64,000 nucleotides of DNA from Ficedula albicollis. Its lineage: Eukaryota; Chordata; Aves; Passeriformes; Muscicapidae. The first letter of the stretch is position 1. Every line of letters starts with the position of its first letter. The notes beneath the pieces are model-generated. The model made no database searches, was not told the DNA's origin, and was given only the letters and a program-made list of their open reading frames with translations. Positions 28,055 through 42,569 of the stretch are shown in pieces. The position numbers were made by a program, and so were the translations under genes. The stretch covers positions 15,942,318-16,006,317 of the forward strand of contig NC_021685.1 in the NCBI RefSeq assembly GCF_000247815.1, read 5' to 3'.

Positions 28055-31000
28055 GTTCTTGCTGGTTCTTTTAGTAAAGATAATTCAGGTTTCCTGTGTC
28101 CCAAAAGGTAAATGTCACTGTGTGCATGTGTCACAGCTGCATAACCTCAAGCACAGAGCAGCTGGACAGAACCCAAGTCCCTTGCTGAGAGCAGCACTCT
28201 CCTCAGTCCTCAGCACATCTTCCAAGCAAAAGCAAGAAAGTGTACAGTAAAGCCAAAACATTTGCAGAGGTCTTTAGAGAGCAAGGATGACAGGACAGGT
28301 TCTTCACTTTGCTTGTAACAAATGCAGGGACCAAAGAGGGGGGGAGAAAGTCAGTACAGAGTGGAAGAGACTGGCAGTGTGTTGTGCACTGCTCCTGACA
28401 GCTGACATCAGTCAGGACATTTATTATCATGTCAGCATCTCATCTGGAAAGTTTTGACTAACTGAATTATTTTTTTTTTACAGGAAGTCTAGATCTCAGC
28501 CTAATTAAGTGGCTGTATTTTCTTGAGGCAATGTTATGTTAAGTCAAGCAAGACAACACTGCAGGCCAGAGTGCAGCACTCTCAGAAACATGGGCATGGT
28601 GATGCAGTGGGTTCCAAGGGCACTGAACCACAGCCCAGGTGCCAGACCACCTGACAGTTCCAGCTTCTCTGCCCTGGTTACTGCTGCTCACTGCATTCCT
28701 TATCAATGAAGAAGCTGACTTCTTCTTTCACCGAGGGAGAAGGTCCTCCCAGGAAGGAGGAGGTAGTGAAAATCTACAGAAGTATAAAACATGCAGGCAT
28801 CAGAGATAAATCACGTCCTGTATATAAAAAATCTTCCCCAAAAATGCAGCCCTCAGAAAGTGAGTAGACATACAGTCATTTCATGCATGGTTTCATAAAT
28901 CTTTCATCCCTGCTTAGAGTATTTCTTTGTGACAGGCAATGAGGTACGAGCTATGAATTCCAACAGGAGCTGGAGCTTAGTCCCATTGAAAACTATGGCA
29001 AAATCCTCATTACTTTTGAAGAAACTGGAATTTCTTCTTCAGTACTCTTAAAAGCAAACTTTCAATTGGTTTCCCATGAGAGGTTAGTTCTGTGGGTTTT
29101 TTGCTACAATACAGAGCCTTATACACACACATATGATATTCTTTACTTTGGTACATCTAGTTGTCTGGTTTCTTTAAGCTGAATTGACTTACAAATTCGA
29201 TGAGCTCTCCCTCTGATTCTGTCTCATTGCTTTAATACCCAATATATTGAAGAGAGCTTGGGCTGACAGAGAAAGGGAGGAAATACTTTATAAATCATGC
29301 ACTCTTCACAGACTACTTTGCATATTTACAAAGGCTATGGTCATATCACAAGCCAGGTAGGATTTGAGTAGCCATTTCACCTCCCACTGTGCCAGGCATA
29401 TAAATCAGGACACCATGCTCCTATCCCTTATGCAAGCTTCGAGGAGCTGTCAGGCATGCCTGGGTAGCAGAGAGGAGAGGGGACAGTAGAAATAGCTCTT
29501 CTGTGTACTCCTGATGACCTCTGCAGCCTCCAGAAGCCAGAGCTCTGCTCATGGACAGGGCTCACAAAAGAGGGAGGAACATGACAAGACAGACCCTCCA
29601 TGACATGTTTTTCTCAGCTGGGAAATGTCCCCAGTAGGAAATGCCTGCAGAGACTCATATAGAGGTATTAACCTTCCCTCTAGAGCCTGTTTGTGTATGT
29701 GAGTTCATGCACATATTTCTTACTCTAAAAGAAGATTTTTTTCTCCACAGTTGCACAGGGGGCTGGGTTGTTGCCAGAACAGCCCACAGCCCCTGCAGCT
29801 TTGCTCTGTGTCCCTCATGACAGCCAGATTATTTGTCCCAGTGCCTTAAACCCTGCCAGAGCTCCTCTACTCAGGTTTGTCACCCTCTTAATTATTTTCC
29901 TGTGATGGGCTTTAACATCTGTGCAAAGGAGAGTCTGAGAGCCAGTGCAGCAGAGCCAGACCCCATACAAACCACAGTGCACCCAGAGATTTTCTCCCAC
30001 ACCTGCATCCTGGCCCCCATCCCCTCTCCTGCTTCCCTCCCTGGGACCAGCCCTCAGCTTGCCTGCACCCTGCCCTCGAGACAAACAGTGCTCCCTGAGA
30101 TGAATGCAGGTATTTTTACCTTCCAACAGGTAAAAATATTCCACTGCTGCCCTGTCAACCAGCTCAAGTGAAAAGAAAGGGATGCAAAGTAGCACCAGGC
30201 AGCACAGTACAATTTCTCTCAAGCTTCATAAATGGCTTCACTTTGCAGTCAGACGTTAGAGAACAGGAAGGTTCCAAATGAGTTACTAAGGCAGGAAGTG
30301 AGTCAGCCCTGAGCAAGAGGGACAGCAAAGAGCAACCCCTTCCACCACAGATACCCAGCCACAGACACGGAGCTAGACACCCAGAACCAGAGCGAGCCTG
30401 AGAGCAGAAAGCATCAGCAGGGCAGGAGCAGAGAGGAATCAAGACTCCTCTCCTCCAGCCACAGCCCAAAGAAGTGAAGATTTTATCCATCCAGAAGACT
30501 GTCTGCTAACTAGTCTTCCTTCTCCTTGCAGCCCTAAGCACCCAGCCACCAGCCCATCCCCTCCCCTCCCTGCCAGGCACCCCAAGCCCTCCTGGGAAGC
30601 TCCATTCTGGAGCAGTTGAAGAGTCCTCCAGAAAGCTCAGCTTGTGAGTGGGATTGCAAGTCCCCTCGAGCATCAGACAAAGTGAATCCTGGCCTCTCAC
30701 ACACTCATTTAGGTAGCTGCTGTTGGAAATAGAAACACCAAAAACACCAACACTTCCTCCTCAGCTGCCCTCCCACTCTGCCCGCATCCCACACGAGACA
30801 ACACTGCTCTGGAAATGGTCCCACCAGCTGCCACAGAACAAGCAGGCCAAGGAGCATCTTAGCTGAGGTGTGGAGAGGACTCTAGCTACTTGTCTAGGAA
30901 CAGATGTTCATCAGAGAATTCATCTGCAGCAAACAGTGCCACCACAGCTCAGCAGCATGTTATGGCAGGAGTTCTGAGGATCTGCATTTTGGGGATAGAT

Positions 31001-33360
31001 AAGAAAGAGGTCCCAGCCCTTTTCTAGGTGTACCCCCAGGAACAAAAATTACATCTAAAAAGAGAATCTAGATAGTGAAGTCACACAGGCAGAGTTGAAA
31101 ATTAAACTCTATATACTGGACAGTATTCCCCATCACATAAAAATGTTCCACTCATGGATGCAGTGCCAGGAACAACATTTGGGCCTTAAGCCCAGACAGT
31201 CACACAAGCACCAAAACCCTACACAGATAACAAATCCCCACCAACTTTTGCAAATTCCTAATCAGGGTAGAACACTTAAAGAACTAGTTGTTCCACAGGT
31301 GATGTATCTGTTTCCTAATGTGTTGTCCTCTGTTTCAAATGTGATTGAAGATATTAGGAGGACAAATGATGCTCTGTATTAATCAGAATATTAGGATGCA
31401 AATTCCTACTGAAAAAAAATCTGGAGAAGGATAGACAGAACTGGCTGGGTTCCAGCACTAGAAAAGGCCCTTACCTGTCTGTTTCTCCTGATAATAATCT
31501 GTAAAGCATCAAATCACTATAGCAAAAGATTTAAGAGTCGCAGCAGGGTCACACACACCATGTGGGGGAAACAAGACACAAGTGAAGAATAACATGAGCT
31601 TTCCTCAAAGCAACTGGATTGCAATGCAAAGCATTTCCAGATCCTTCCTAGTTTCAAAAGAAACTCCAATAAGGCATCAGAAGCACAGAAGAAAGCACTT
31701 CAGAAGAAAGTTTTTAATCCTTGAAAGAAGCTGTTGAAAATTTTTTATTCAAACAAAAAAAAAAAGGCTGGAATGAGATTGGGTAGAAGGTAAAAAGCAA
31801 AATCCAGAACCTAGCTGCAACTTGCAAGTTTTGCATCTGCCAGTGCAATAATCATTCTTAGAAATGTGCTGTTGGAATCACATTTTCTACAAGAATGTTC
31901 CCATTCTCATTTTTATTTTGGCTTTTTTATCTCACTCATGCTTTGAAAGGTCAGCACACTCCTGAAACCAGGGGGCATTGCATTTACAAAACAAAGTTTT
32001 GCAAACTAGTTTACATAGCAAGGTTTTGTAAATCAGCTTGGTAATTAGAAGTCTTGGTTTCATAATAAGGGGACTTTTAAACTGACAATTTTAAATATCT
32101 TAAAAAAATGTATAAGTTCCTTCTCAAAATCCAGGAGAAGAAACATAATAGGCTCGACTCCCATCAAAGGATCACAGAGCTGCTAAAAACAGCTCTCAAA
32201 GGTTGTGTATTATTTAAGAAGGAATGTGATGGACAAGGACTAGACAATACATAAACTGCCTTAGAAAGAAAACAATATGGAGAAAACTTTCAAGCCGAGA
32301 AGAAGTTCAGAGATAAGAGCTGTTTGCTACTGGGTATGTTTAGGTGAACAGAACTTGATACAATCCCTGAAAATTAGCAGAATCCATCAGAGAGAATCAC
32401 GACTTATTTCTCCTCCCTGGAGTTTTCACAAGCAGCAGGTACAGAAACCCAATTGTGGTTAATTGTATTGTTAAAAGGTGGTTGCTATCATGCTCAATGA
32501 AGTGCAAAATCCTCTGAACTAATAAATCCAGCAGCACCTTATATTTGATTAAAGAACAAGATGGTAGGTTAGTTAAACATGAAGTTGATTTATTGATTCT
32601 TGAAGCTGAAATTATTTTGGTCACCTGGCTTACAGAAAACTGAAGCCAAATAATAGCTGGTTCAAGCTTGTTTATCTCTGTGTTTTGTTCTCATTCCAAA
32701 ACTGAGTCATAGAGACTTTGAAGAACCTGCACTGGAACAACAGCCAAAGAAAACACTCCTATTTCAGAAACAGATCTGCCAAAAGCAGATGTTCCCAGAT
32801 GGGGACATTCCAACACAGAGGGTGTTTGTGCCTGCTCGACCTCCCCGTGCCACAGCCTGTGCCTCTCACACAGGATGGCTCAGAGCACATGGAGCCACCT
32901 CTGTGTCCTTGCCCAGGTGTTCAGTGCTGCTCCTCAGGTCCTGCAGGCACCTCTGACACTGGACTGCTCACACCTCCCAACCATTTCAGAAGGGAGACTG
33001 GCCACGTGTCTTGGGGTGACTTTACAATGCTTGTATCCCCAAATCATCTGCTGCTGTTGAATATTGAATTCTGCAGCTTTAAGACTGGTTCCAGGAGTGA
33101 AGGGGGAGAGAAGAGATGCAGAGTTGTTATCAGAGACTGCTCTTGCTCCCCCCCATCCTTCACACAGACCATGTTGTCTGCAGTGGATGCGGGAGAGAGC
33201 TGCTTTTTCTGGCTAGCTGAGGCAAAGAAGTCCTCTGGACTGCTTTTTTTCCCTTTTCTTCAAATTGTTTGAACCTGCTCTGGACTGAAAACGCATTGGA
33301 GCACTGGGAGCTCATACCTGTGGCTCACCTGGCCTGACCTGGGGCATTTCCCAGGGCCAG
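28055..33360. other. Non-coding region between MIR146A and PTTG1
   Basis: About 5.3 kb. No frame has a recognised domain or a neighbour with matching splice phase. The longest, 184 codons at 32,718-33,272 (+), is Pro/Cys/Ser-rich, unsupported, and overlaps other frames. Confidence 0.55.
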
Positions 33361-33747
33361 AGGGGCTGAGAACAGCCTGAGTGAGCTGAGACCCACAGAG
33401 GGGCTGAGAACAGCCTGAGTGAGCTGGGCTGAGACCCACAGAGGGGCTGAGAACAGCCTGAGTGAGCTGGGCTGAGACCCACAGAGGGGCTGAGAACAGC
33501 CTGAGTGAGCTGGGCTGAGACCCACAGAGGGGCTGAGAACAGCCTGAGTGAGCTGGGCTGAGACCCACAGAGGGGCTGAGAACAGCCTGAGTGAGCTGGG
33601 CTGAGACCCACAGAGGGGCTGAGAACAGCCTGAGTGAGCTGGGCTGAGACCCACAGAGGGGCTGAGAACAGCCTGAGTGAGCTGGGCTGAGACCCACAGA
33701 GGGGCTGAGAACAGCCTGAGTGAGCTGGGCTGTGACCCACAGAGGGA
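33361..33747 (+). repeat. 43-bp minisatellite, nine units
   Basis: Units begin aggggctgagaacagcctga and end in gctgagacccacag. The first unit is 38 bp; the other eight are 43 bp and nearly perfect, with only the last ending gctgtgaccc. Because 43 is not a multiple of three, the open frames across it cycle through all frames and are not genes. Confidence 0.95.
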
Positions 33748-33980
33748 CTCTTCTGAGTTTGTCGACGCCTTCGGAGCAACAAGAGGTTTTGCTGTTTGGT
33801 GTTGTTCATTTTTGTGCTGGGAAGTGCTTTGTCAGTTAATTAAACATATTTTTTTCCCCTACTTCTCTCAGAGGGATTTTTTTTTATTTTCTCTGAACCA
33901 TTCCTTATCAAGGAGAGTTCTCTGTCCCTGGGATCCGTGTTACCCACGGACTGCTGCGGCTCCACAAAGAGGCGGCCTGA

Positions 33981-37500
<3,520 letters not shown>

Positions 37501-37509
37501 AAACTAGCC

Positions 37510-37515
37510 TTTATT
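37510..37515 (-). terminator. PTTG1 poly(A) signal AATAAA
   Basis: AATAAA on the minus strand (TTTATT on plus), 53 bp after the securin stop codon, followed by AGGCTAGTTTAACC. It implies a 3' UTR of only about 70-80 nt, with cleavage near 37,490-37,500. Confidence 0.75.
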
Positions 37516-37567
37516 GAAATACAGAACTACACGAAATTTGACCTCAAAAGAAATTTCAGGATGCACA

Positions 37568-40500
37568 TTAAACATCATAATTTGGAGGTGGCATGTCAAT
37601 GATCTCATCCAGGGTAGCAAGGAAATCAGCAGTTGATTCCAGCAAGTCTGGAAGTTAGAAATAAATCAAATCAGTTTCTCAAACTCAGAATGCACACTAA
37701 CAAGCTACCTCACAGAAGCTCAGCATTAACCTCTTGAAAAAGCAAGGGAAATTATGCTTCATTGTGTAAGCTAATGCCACCTAACTGATCAGTTTGCAAT
37801 GCACCACAAAAGATTGCTCAATGTACTGCTTTTCACTGGGTAGTTAATTTTCTTCACAATCACTGTTATGGGCTGTGTTTTGGATTTGTGCTGGAAGCAG
37901 TGTTGATAATTCAGGGATGGTTTAGTTACGTGAGCACTGCTCAGCAATAAAGTCAAGGCCTTTTCCACTCCTCACTCCACCAGTGAGGGCTTGGAGCACT
38001 CAAGCATCTGGAAGGGAGCACAGCCAGAACAGCTGACCCCAAGGGGCCCAGGATATATCCCAGACTATATGGTGTTATGCTCAGTAGATAAAGCTGAAGG
38101 AAGAAGAAAGGAGGGACATTTGGAGTTATGACACTTGTCTTCCCAAGCCACCATTGCACGAGATGGAGTCCTGCTGTTGTGAGGATGCTGAACACTTGCC
38201 TGCTGATGGGAACTGAATCAATTCCTTGTCTCACTTTTCTTAAATGCATGGCTTTTGCTTAAGTTATCAACACTGCTTTTATCTCAAAGCATGAGTTTTT
38301 TCACATTTTCTCTTCTGATTTCTTCCCCATCTCACAGCAGGGGAGCAAGTAAACACTGGTGTGGCACCTGGCTGCAGCTGGGTTAAGCCATAAGTCAGCA
38401 ACACCACTCTGAGACGATTGCCTGAACTGTTGGCCAGGTACCTTGAGCCTGACTACCCAGTAGAAGCTGTTTGATACTGGTGCACTGCTCTGGTAGGTTA
38501 GAAAGCAACAGCAATTCACTGCTGTGGCCAGCTAGGTTTTGCCCTAATCACTGATGAGCACTGTGTATTGAAAATCATACAAAGTTTCCACTTACTGGAT
38601 TCCCACGAAAACTCACAGTCTTTAATCTTCACAGGTGAAGGAACCATTTGCACACATCTGTCATATGTCCTTTCAAATACCATGAGGGGAACACCACACA
38701 GATTGATATTGCTTAGTTTGTGTTCTTCAGGAAGATCAAAACTCTCAAAGTCTGTTAAGAAAGAAGGTAAGTGTGCAGTAGCCTGGGAAGCTGCAAACTC
38801 TTCTAGACTAAATGAAAAGGGAGCCAATTTAAAACTACACAAGTCTCCTCTTATGGGGTATTTACTTGCAATTGCACCTTTTAGTTGTCCATGAAATACC
38901 ATACACACACCCCATACTCCCTGATGAAAACACCAGGCTGCCTAATAGAAGTGATAATGTAAAGCAGTTAGTACCTTCATGTATGTTTCATCAACACTGC
39001 AGTCTTTGGCACAGTGGTTTTCACACACATCCACAGGAAGAGGAAAGTTTTAAGGACAATTTGGAGGACTGAGATAGAGTATCTAAAATGAGCTGGCATA
39101 AGAACCAGCTTTAGACATTTCATCTTCAACTATTATATCCTACAGCAGTAGGAAACTCTTCAGTTAGAAATCATCTTAGCACACACTCTTCTGTATTTCT
39201 CTGAATACTTGTCACTATGAACTAAGAAGCTAATACATGGTTATTTGGAACTTGTTTCCTGTCACCACAATAAGAGACTCAGAATAACACATCTGAGGCA
39301 CAGCCATTACTGTTAGAAATACCATTTCATTCTTGTTTAAATATTTCAGAAGCAGCAAGCACCCTTATGTTTCAGAAAGGACTCAGGAGAAATGCAATGC
39401 TGGCTTGTGTGCCACAGTAGCTTGGACAAATTCTTAGAGCAATGCCACCACTCATGAAAGCCTTATTGTTAATTTTAATAATTACATCAATAGTTCTTAC
39501 CTTGAGGATCCACAGGAAACATATTTTCTATTTCTGGCCAATCTTCTTCAGCCACTGTATGGCAGCTTTCCAATCCAGTCTTTTGTTAGCCATAAAAAGA
39601 GGAAGTAAGATTATTTGAGCCACTATAGAATATTTGTAGTAGCTTTCTTGAGCTGTTCAGGTCTACAGACAAGCATACCTGTCACACTTTTCTCAGTCAG
39701 GCCTAAATTCTAATGCCTTCAACACAAGTAAGATGAAGATGGGCAAATGTTTCAGCTGAGTTTATGTAGCACAGTACTACATGTGGAGGCAGATGATTGC
39801 ACTAGAACAGGGAACTCTAAGGATGTGGATAAGACATTAACTCAGACTATTTCCTCCAGAAACACCTACATATGTGCCCTGCTTTTAGGTACAATAGAGT
39901 TATTTTTCTTCCCAGCAATTACAATGAACCCCTGTTTTGGATTCATTATGAAAACAGCACTGACACACACAACTCTTCAGTCATTGCCAAGCAGTGTTTA
40001 CACAGTCCAGGCCTTCTCTGCCTCTCACAACCCCACCAGTGAGGAGGCTGGGGTGCACAGCCAGGACAGCTGACCCCAGCTGCCCACAGGGATATCACAT
40101 ACTGCATGACATCTCAGCAAGGAAAACTGCTGGGAAAGCAGGGCTACCACTGCTCCAGGACTGGCAAGGCATTAGTCAACTGCTGGCAAGGAACTGCTTT
40201 TGTTTTTCTTTGAGATTTTTAATTATTAAACTGCCTTAATGCCAGCCTATTATTTTTCTCACATTCTCCCTTCCAATTCTCACCCCTATCCCATCAAAGA
40301 GTGAAGGAGCACTTGTGTGGTGCTTAATTATGTCAGAGCTAAGCCACAACAGCAGGTAAATTATGGATTTCCCCTCCTCCCCAGCATTAAGTGTGTTGCA
40401 CTCACCTTGTTCACAGTGCAAGGCTGATTCTTCTGTTTTATCTTATCCATCTTGTTTGTGACTCCTTCAGTTTTATTCACATTTCCAAGAGCCTTTCTGA

Positions 40501-40965
40501 CAGAGCGAGATGTGACTGGAGAAGTATTAATTCCTTTTTTAGGAAGTGGAGTGTTAACTTGTGCTCTTTCAGCTAAGACTTTTGCTGGAATGAGGAGGAA
40601 GAAAAAAAAGCAAACTTCAGCAACCCTAAAGCTTGCCTAAGTAACTGCACATGCTGGAAAACTAGTTGTCATGGAAATCACTTTTCACCACCTATAATTC
40701 ACAAGCATAAGCCACACTTATGACAAAAGCAAGAGTTACCTTCAATTTTTAACTAACTGATGAGCTTGGAAGAATTGGCTTGGTAAGTGGATTTGTGAAT
40801 AGAAAACTATTACCATTAAAAGCAAGGAATAACAACAAGGGATTCACTTGATCTCTGACTGCCTCAGGGCAGCAAATACGCACAAGATCCTGAAGGGAGC
40901 TTCAGCTGACTCTTGGGAGCACGAAGTTCACCATTCTCCTGATCAACAAAGATCAGAGTTGCCAT
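37568..40965 (-). CDS. PTTG1: Securin (pituitary tumor-transforming 1), separase inhibitor
   Basis: Five coding exons on the minus strand, all with GT/AG borders and matching phases: 40,884-40,965, 40,406-40,584, 39,501-39,579, 38,596-38,751 and 37,568-37,647. They total 576 nt, or 191 residues (human is 202). The start is MATLIFVDQENGE; the ATG exon probably begins at 40,986 after a strong pyrimidine tract. Securin holds separase inactive until the anaphase-promoting complex degrades it. A full D-box, RKALGNVN, is at residues 57-64. The usual KEN box near residue 9 reads QEN. The separase-binding segment PEIENMFPVDPQDFESFDLP (102-121) and FDLPEEH are conserved, followed by GVPLM, PSPVK and WESNLLES. 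The C-terminus is acidic, ending PPPNYDV. Exon 2 has a donor GTGCGT, weaker than the rest. Introns 3 and 4 hold antisense solo LTRs. A non-coding first exon near 41.7 kb is likely but I could not place its borders. Confidence 0.95.
37864..38402 (+). mobile_element. Solo LTR of an avian endogenous retrovirus
   Basis: Begins tgttatgggctgtgttttgg and ends near gggttaagccataagtcagc. It resembles a common avian LTR family that I know from its internal blocks: acagccagaacagctgaccc, a cagtagataaagctg TATA-like region, cttcccaagccaccattgca and ttgcttaagttatcaacact near a tttatctc stretch. It lies in the last intron of PTTG1, antisense to it. No internal retroviral genes adjoin it, so it is a solo LTR. 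Family name not certain. Confidence 0.65.
39925..40352 (+). mobile_element. Second, more degraded LTR of the same family
   Basis: Shares order and wording with the LTR at 37,864-38,402 (cagccaggacagctgacccc, ggatatcacatactgcatga, aattattaaactgcc, then gtgtggtgcttaattatg and gctaagccacaacagc), but with more substitutions and a decayed centre. It lies in the PTTG1 intron between exons 2 and 3. The two LTRs are not a provirus pair: PTTG1 exons 3 and 4 lie between them and their divergence differs. Confidence 0.6.
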
Positions 40966-41297
40966 CTTCAGATTGGTAAGACTACCCTGTAGAGTCGATA
41001 GAAGAAAAAGGGAAAATACCTTTTGTCATTTGTCTCGTCACAAGCCCCATTAACAACAACACAGCTATCACATACTGGTCTCTAGACAAGGAGAACAACC
41101 CCCTTCCTCCCAGCATTACACAGTTCAGCTAAAGACCCTCAGGTTTGAAGGCATTATTGGTGCTCCTGCTCTGGGCTCATCGCTGCCATTACACAGGTGA
41201 GCAAGCAATTCCTCATTAAAGAGATCTGCAAGAAAACTCAGTGAGGCTGGAAAAAAAACATCTATAAATAAGGGAGCCCAACCTAAACACCACCATG

Positions 41298-41640
41298 GCG
41301 CCGAGTGCCACATCCAGCCTTTCCTTAAGCACCTCCAGGAACAGTGACTCCAGCCGCGCAGCCCGTCCTAACGCCTAACAGCCCTTTCTGTCAGAAATTC
41401 TCCTAATGGCCAACTTAAATCCCCCTCAGCATAGCACGATATAATTTCTTTTAGTCCTTAAAAGGCCTATCTCCACCTGGCTGTAACCTCCTTTGAGGTG
41501 ATGGCAGTGGGCAATAAGGCCTATCCTACAGGCTGAGCCCCCTCCCCTCCCTCAGCAACTCCTCATCAGACTCGGGCCCCAAACCCTTCCCCAACTCTAC
41601 TGCCTTTCTCCGGCCGAAACGCCTTTGGTCTGTACAGTCT
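41298..41640 (-). mobile_element. CR1 LINE fragment, antisense
   Basis: The stretch from ccgagtgccacatccagcct through caggaacagtgactccagcc, tctgtcagaaattctcctaa, ccacctggctgtaacctcct and cagcaactcctcatcagact is the antisense of a second common CR1 subfamily 3' region. It ends about 100 bp before the CpG-rich promoter, probably within PTTG1 intron 1. Confidence 0.8.
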
Positions 41641-41793
41641 GAAGCACAAAGCGAGATTCGCAGTCCCAGACCAGCCCAACTCCCGAGCCCTCAGCTCGCC
41701 TCAGAAAGTGACAGCGCAGGGAAGACCGGAGCCACTGAGCCCGACCGACCACTCCAAGCAGTTAGAGCAGCCTCGGCCCCAACGGCGCCGCGC

Positions 41794-41852
41794 TTTAAAC
41801 CGGCCCCGCGCCGCCCATTGGTCCCTTCGCCCCCCGCGCGGCAGCCGATTGG
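41794..41852 (-). promoter_or_regulatory. Two CCAAT boxes 31 bp apart and a CHR-like element, PTTG1 side
   Basis: On the minus strand: CCAAT at 41,852-41,848 (in GCCAATCGG), CCAAT at 41,821-41,817 (in ACCAATGGG), then TTTAAA at 41,799-41,794, 17 bp further. The spacing between CCAAT boxes is exactly 31 bp. NF-Y boxes about 31-33 bp apart followed by a CHR (TTTGAA or TTTAAA type) are the known architecture of G2/M genes controlled by DREAM and MMB complexes. This matches the late-cell-cycle role of securin. Confidence 0.7.
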
Positions 41853-41875
41853 CTGAGCCCGCCGCTCGCGCCGCC

Positions 41876-42015
<140 letters not shown>

Positions 42016-42083
42016 CCGCTCGCGCCGCCGTTCGCGAGCTCAGGGACGGGGCGGGCACGAGGGGAAAGGGGCGTGGCTCCTCC

Positions 42084-42092
42084 CCGGAAGTG
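42084..42092 (+). promoter_or_regulatory. ETS/GABP motif CCGGAAGTG, SLU7 side
   Basis: A perfect ETS-family site about 45 bp upstream of a likely first-exon donor, typical of housekeeping core promoters. It is followed by gcattgtggggcgg. Confidence 0.6.
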
Positions 42093-42135
42093 AGCGCGGC
42101 CGCGGGGCATTGTGGGGCGGCGGTGCGGCCTGGCA
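42093..42135 (+). other. Likely SLU7 non-coding first exon end
   Basis: The sequence ggcctggcag|gtaaac gives a strong donor at 42,136. The next usable acceptor is cctaag at 42,555-42,556, 13 nt before the start codon. An alternative donor, cccgtgagg, lies at 42,224. The start of the exon is not determined. Confidence 0.45.
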
Positions 42136-42199
42136 GGTAAACAGGGCTGAGGGGACGGGGCAGCATTCGGGACCGGGACCGACACCGGCACCGGGAACC

Positions 42200-42223
42200 G
42201 GACCCGGACCCGGACCCGGACCC
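42200..42223 (+). repeat. (GGACCC)4 hexamer repeat
   Basis: Four perfect GGACCC units just downstream of the shared promoter, preceded by related ccgggaccg/accggcaccggg sequence. Repeat-length changes here could alter the spacing of the SLU7 5' end. Confidence 0.85.
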
Positions 42224-42569
42224 GTGAGGGCGGCTGCTCTGAGCTCCGAGCAGGTGCTGCCGTCCCCCGCCCCGCCCCGGCCTGTGCCTGGGTCTGGCGC
42301 TGTTTCGCCGCGGTCGCTCTCTCGCGTCTCTTCCGGGGTCCGCGCAGGCCGGGGTCTTACGTTAACAAAGAAGTATTTCGGCAGTGGGGTTTGTTTTTCA
42401 GGACAGAGGTATGTCAGGAATGCATAATACGGAGTTAGCTCATTTCGCTGACTGACAAAAAATCTCGTTGAAGAGCTGTGATGTCAGAGGGTATTGATCT
42501 GTAAGTTAGCTCTTCTTGCGTCTTCTAATTTTTTTTATTTATTTATTTTTCCTAAGGAAAAAAGCCAAA

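Noticed and set aside
32718..33272. 184-codon plus-strand frame
   Set aside because: Low-information composition, a second overlapping frame, no homologue recognised and no splice structure.
33260..33809. Repeat-protein-like frames with LSPAHSGCSQPLCG units
   Set aside because: The 43-bp unit rotates through all three frames, which is expected of any stop-free minisatellite; all three frames of the same strand are open.
38516..38908. 130-codon frame containing the securin FDLPEEH segment as a single-exon gene
   Set aside because: Only 38,596-38,751 is coding; the rest is intron on both sides, shown by splice sites and matching phases.
37864..40352. A full provirus with two LTRs
   Set aside because: The interval holds PTTG1 exons 3 and 4 and no retroviral genes, and the two LTRs are unequally decayed.
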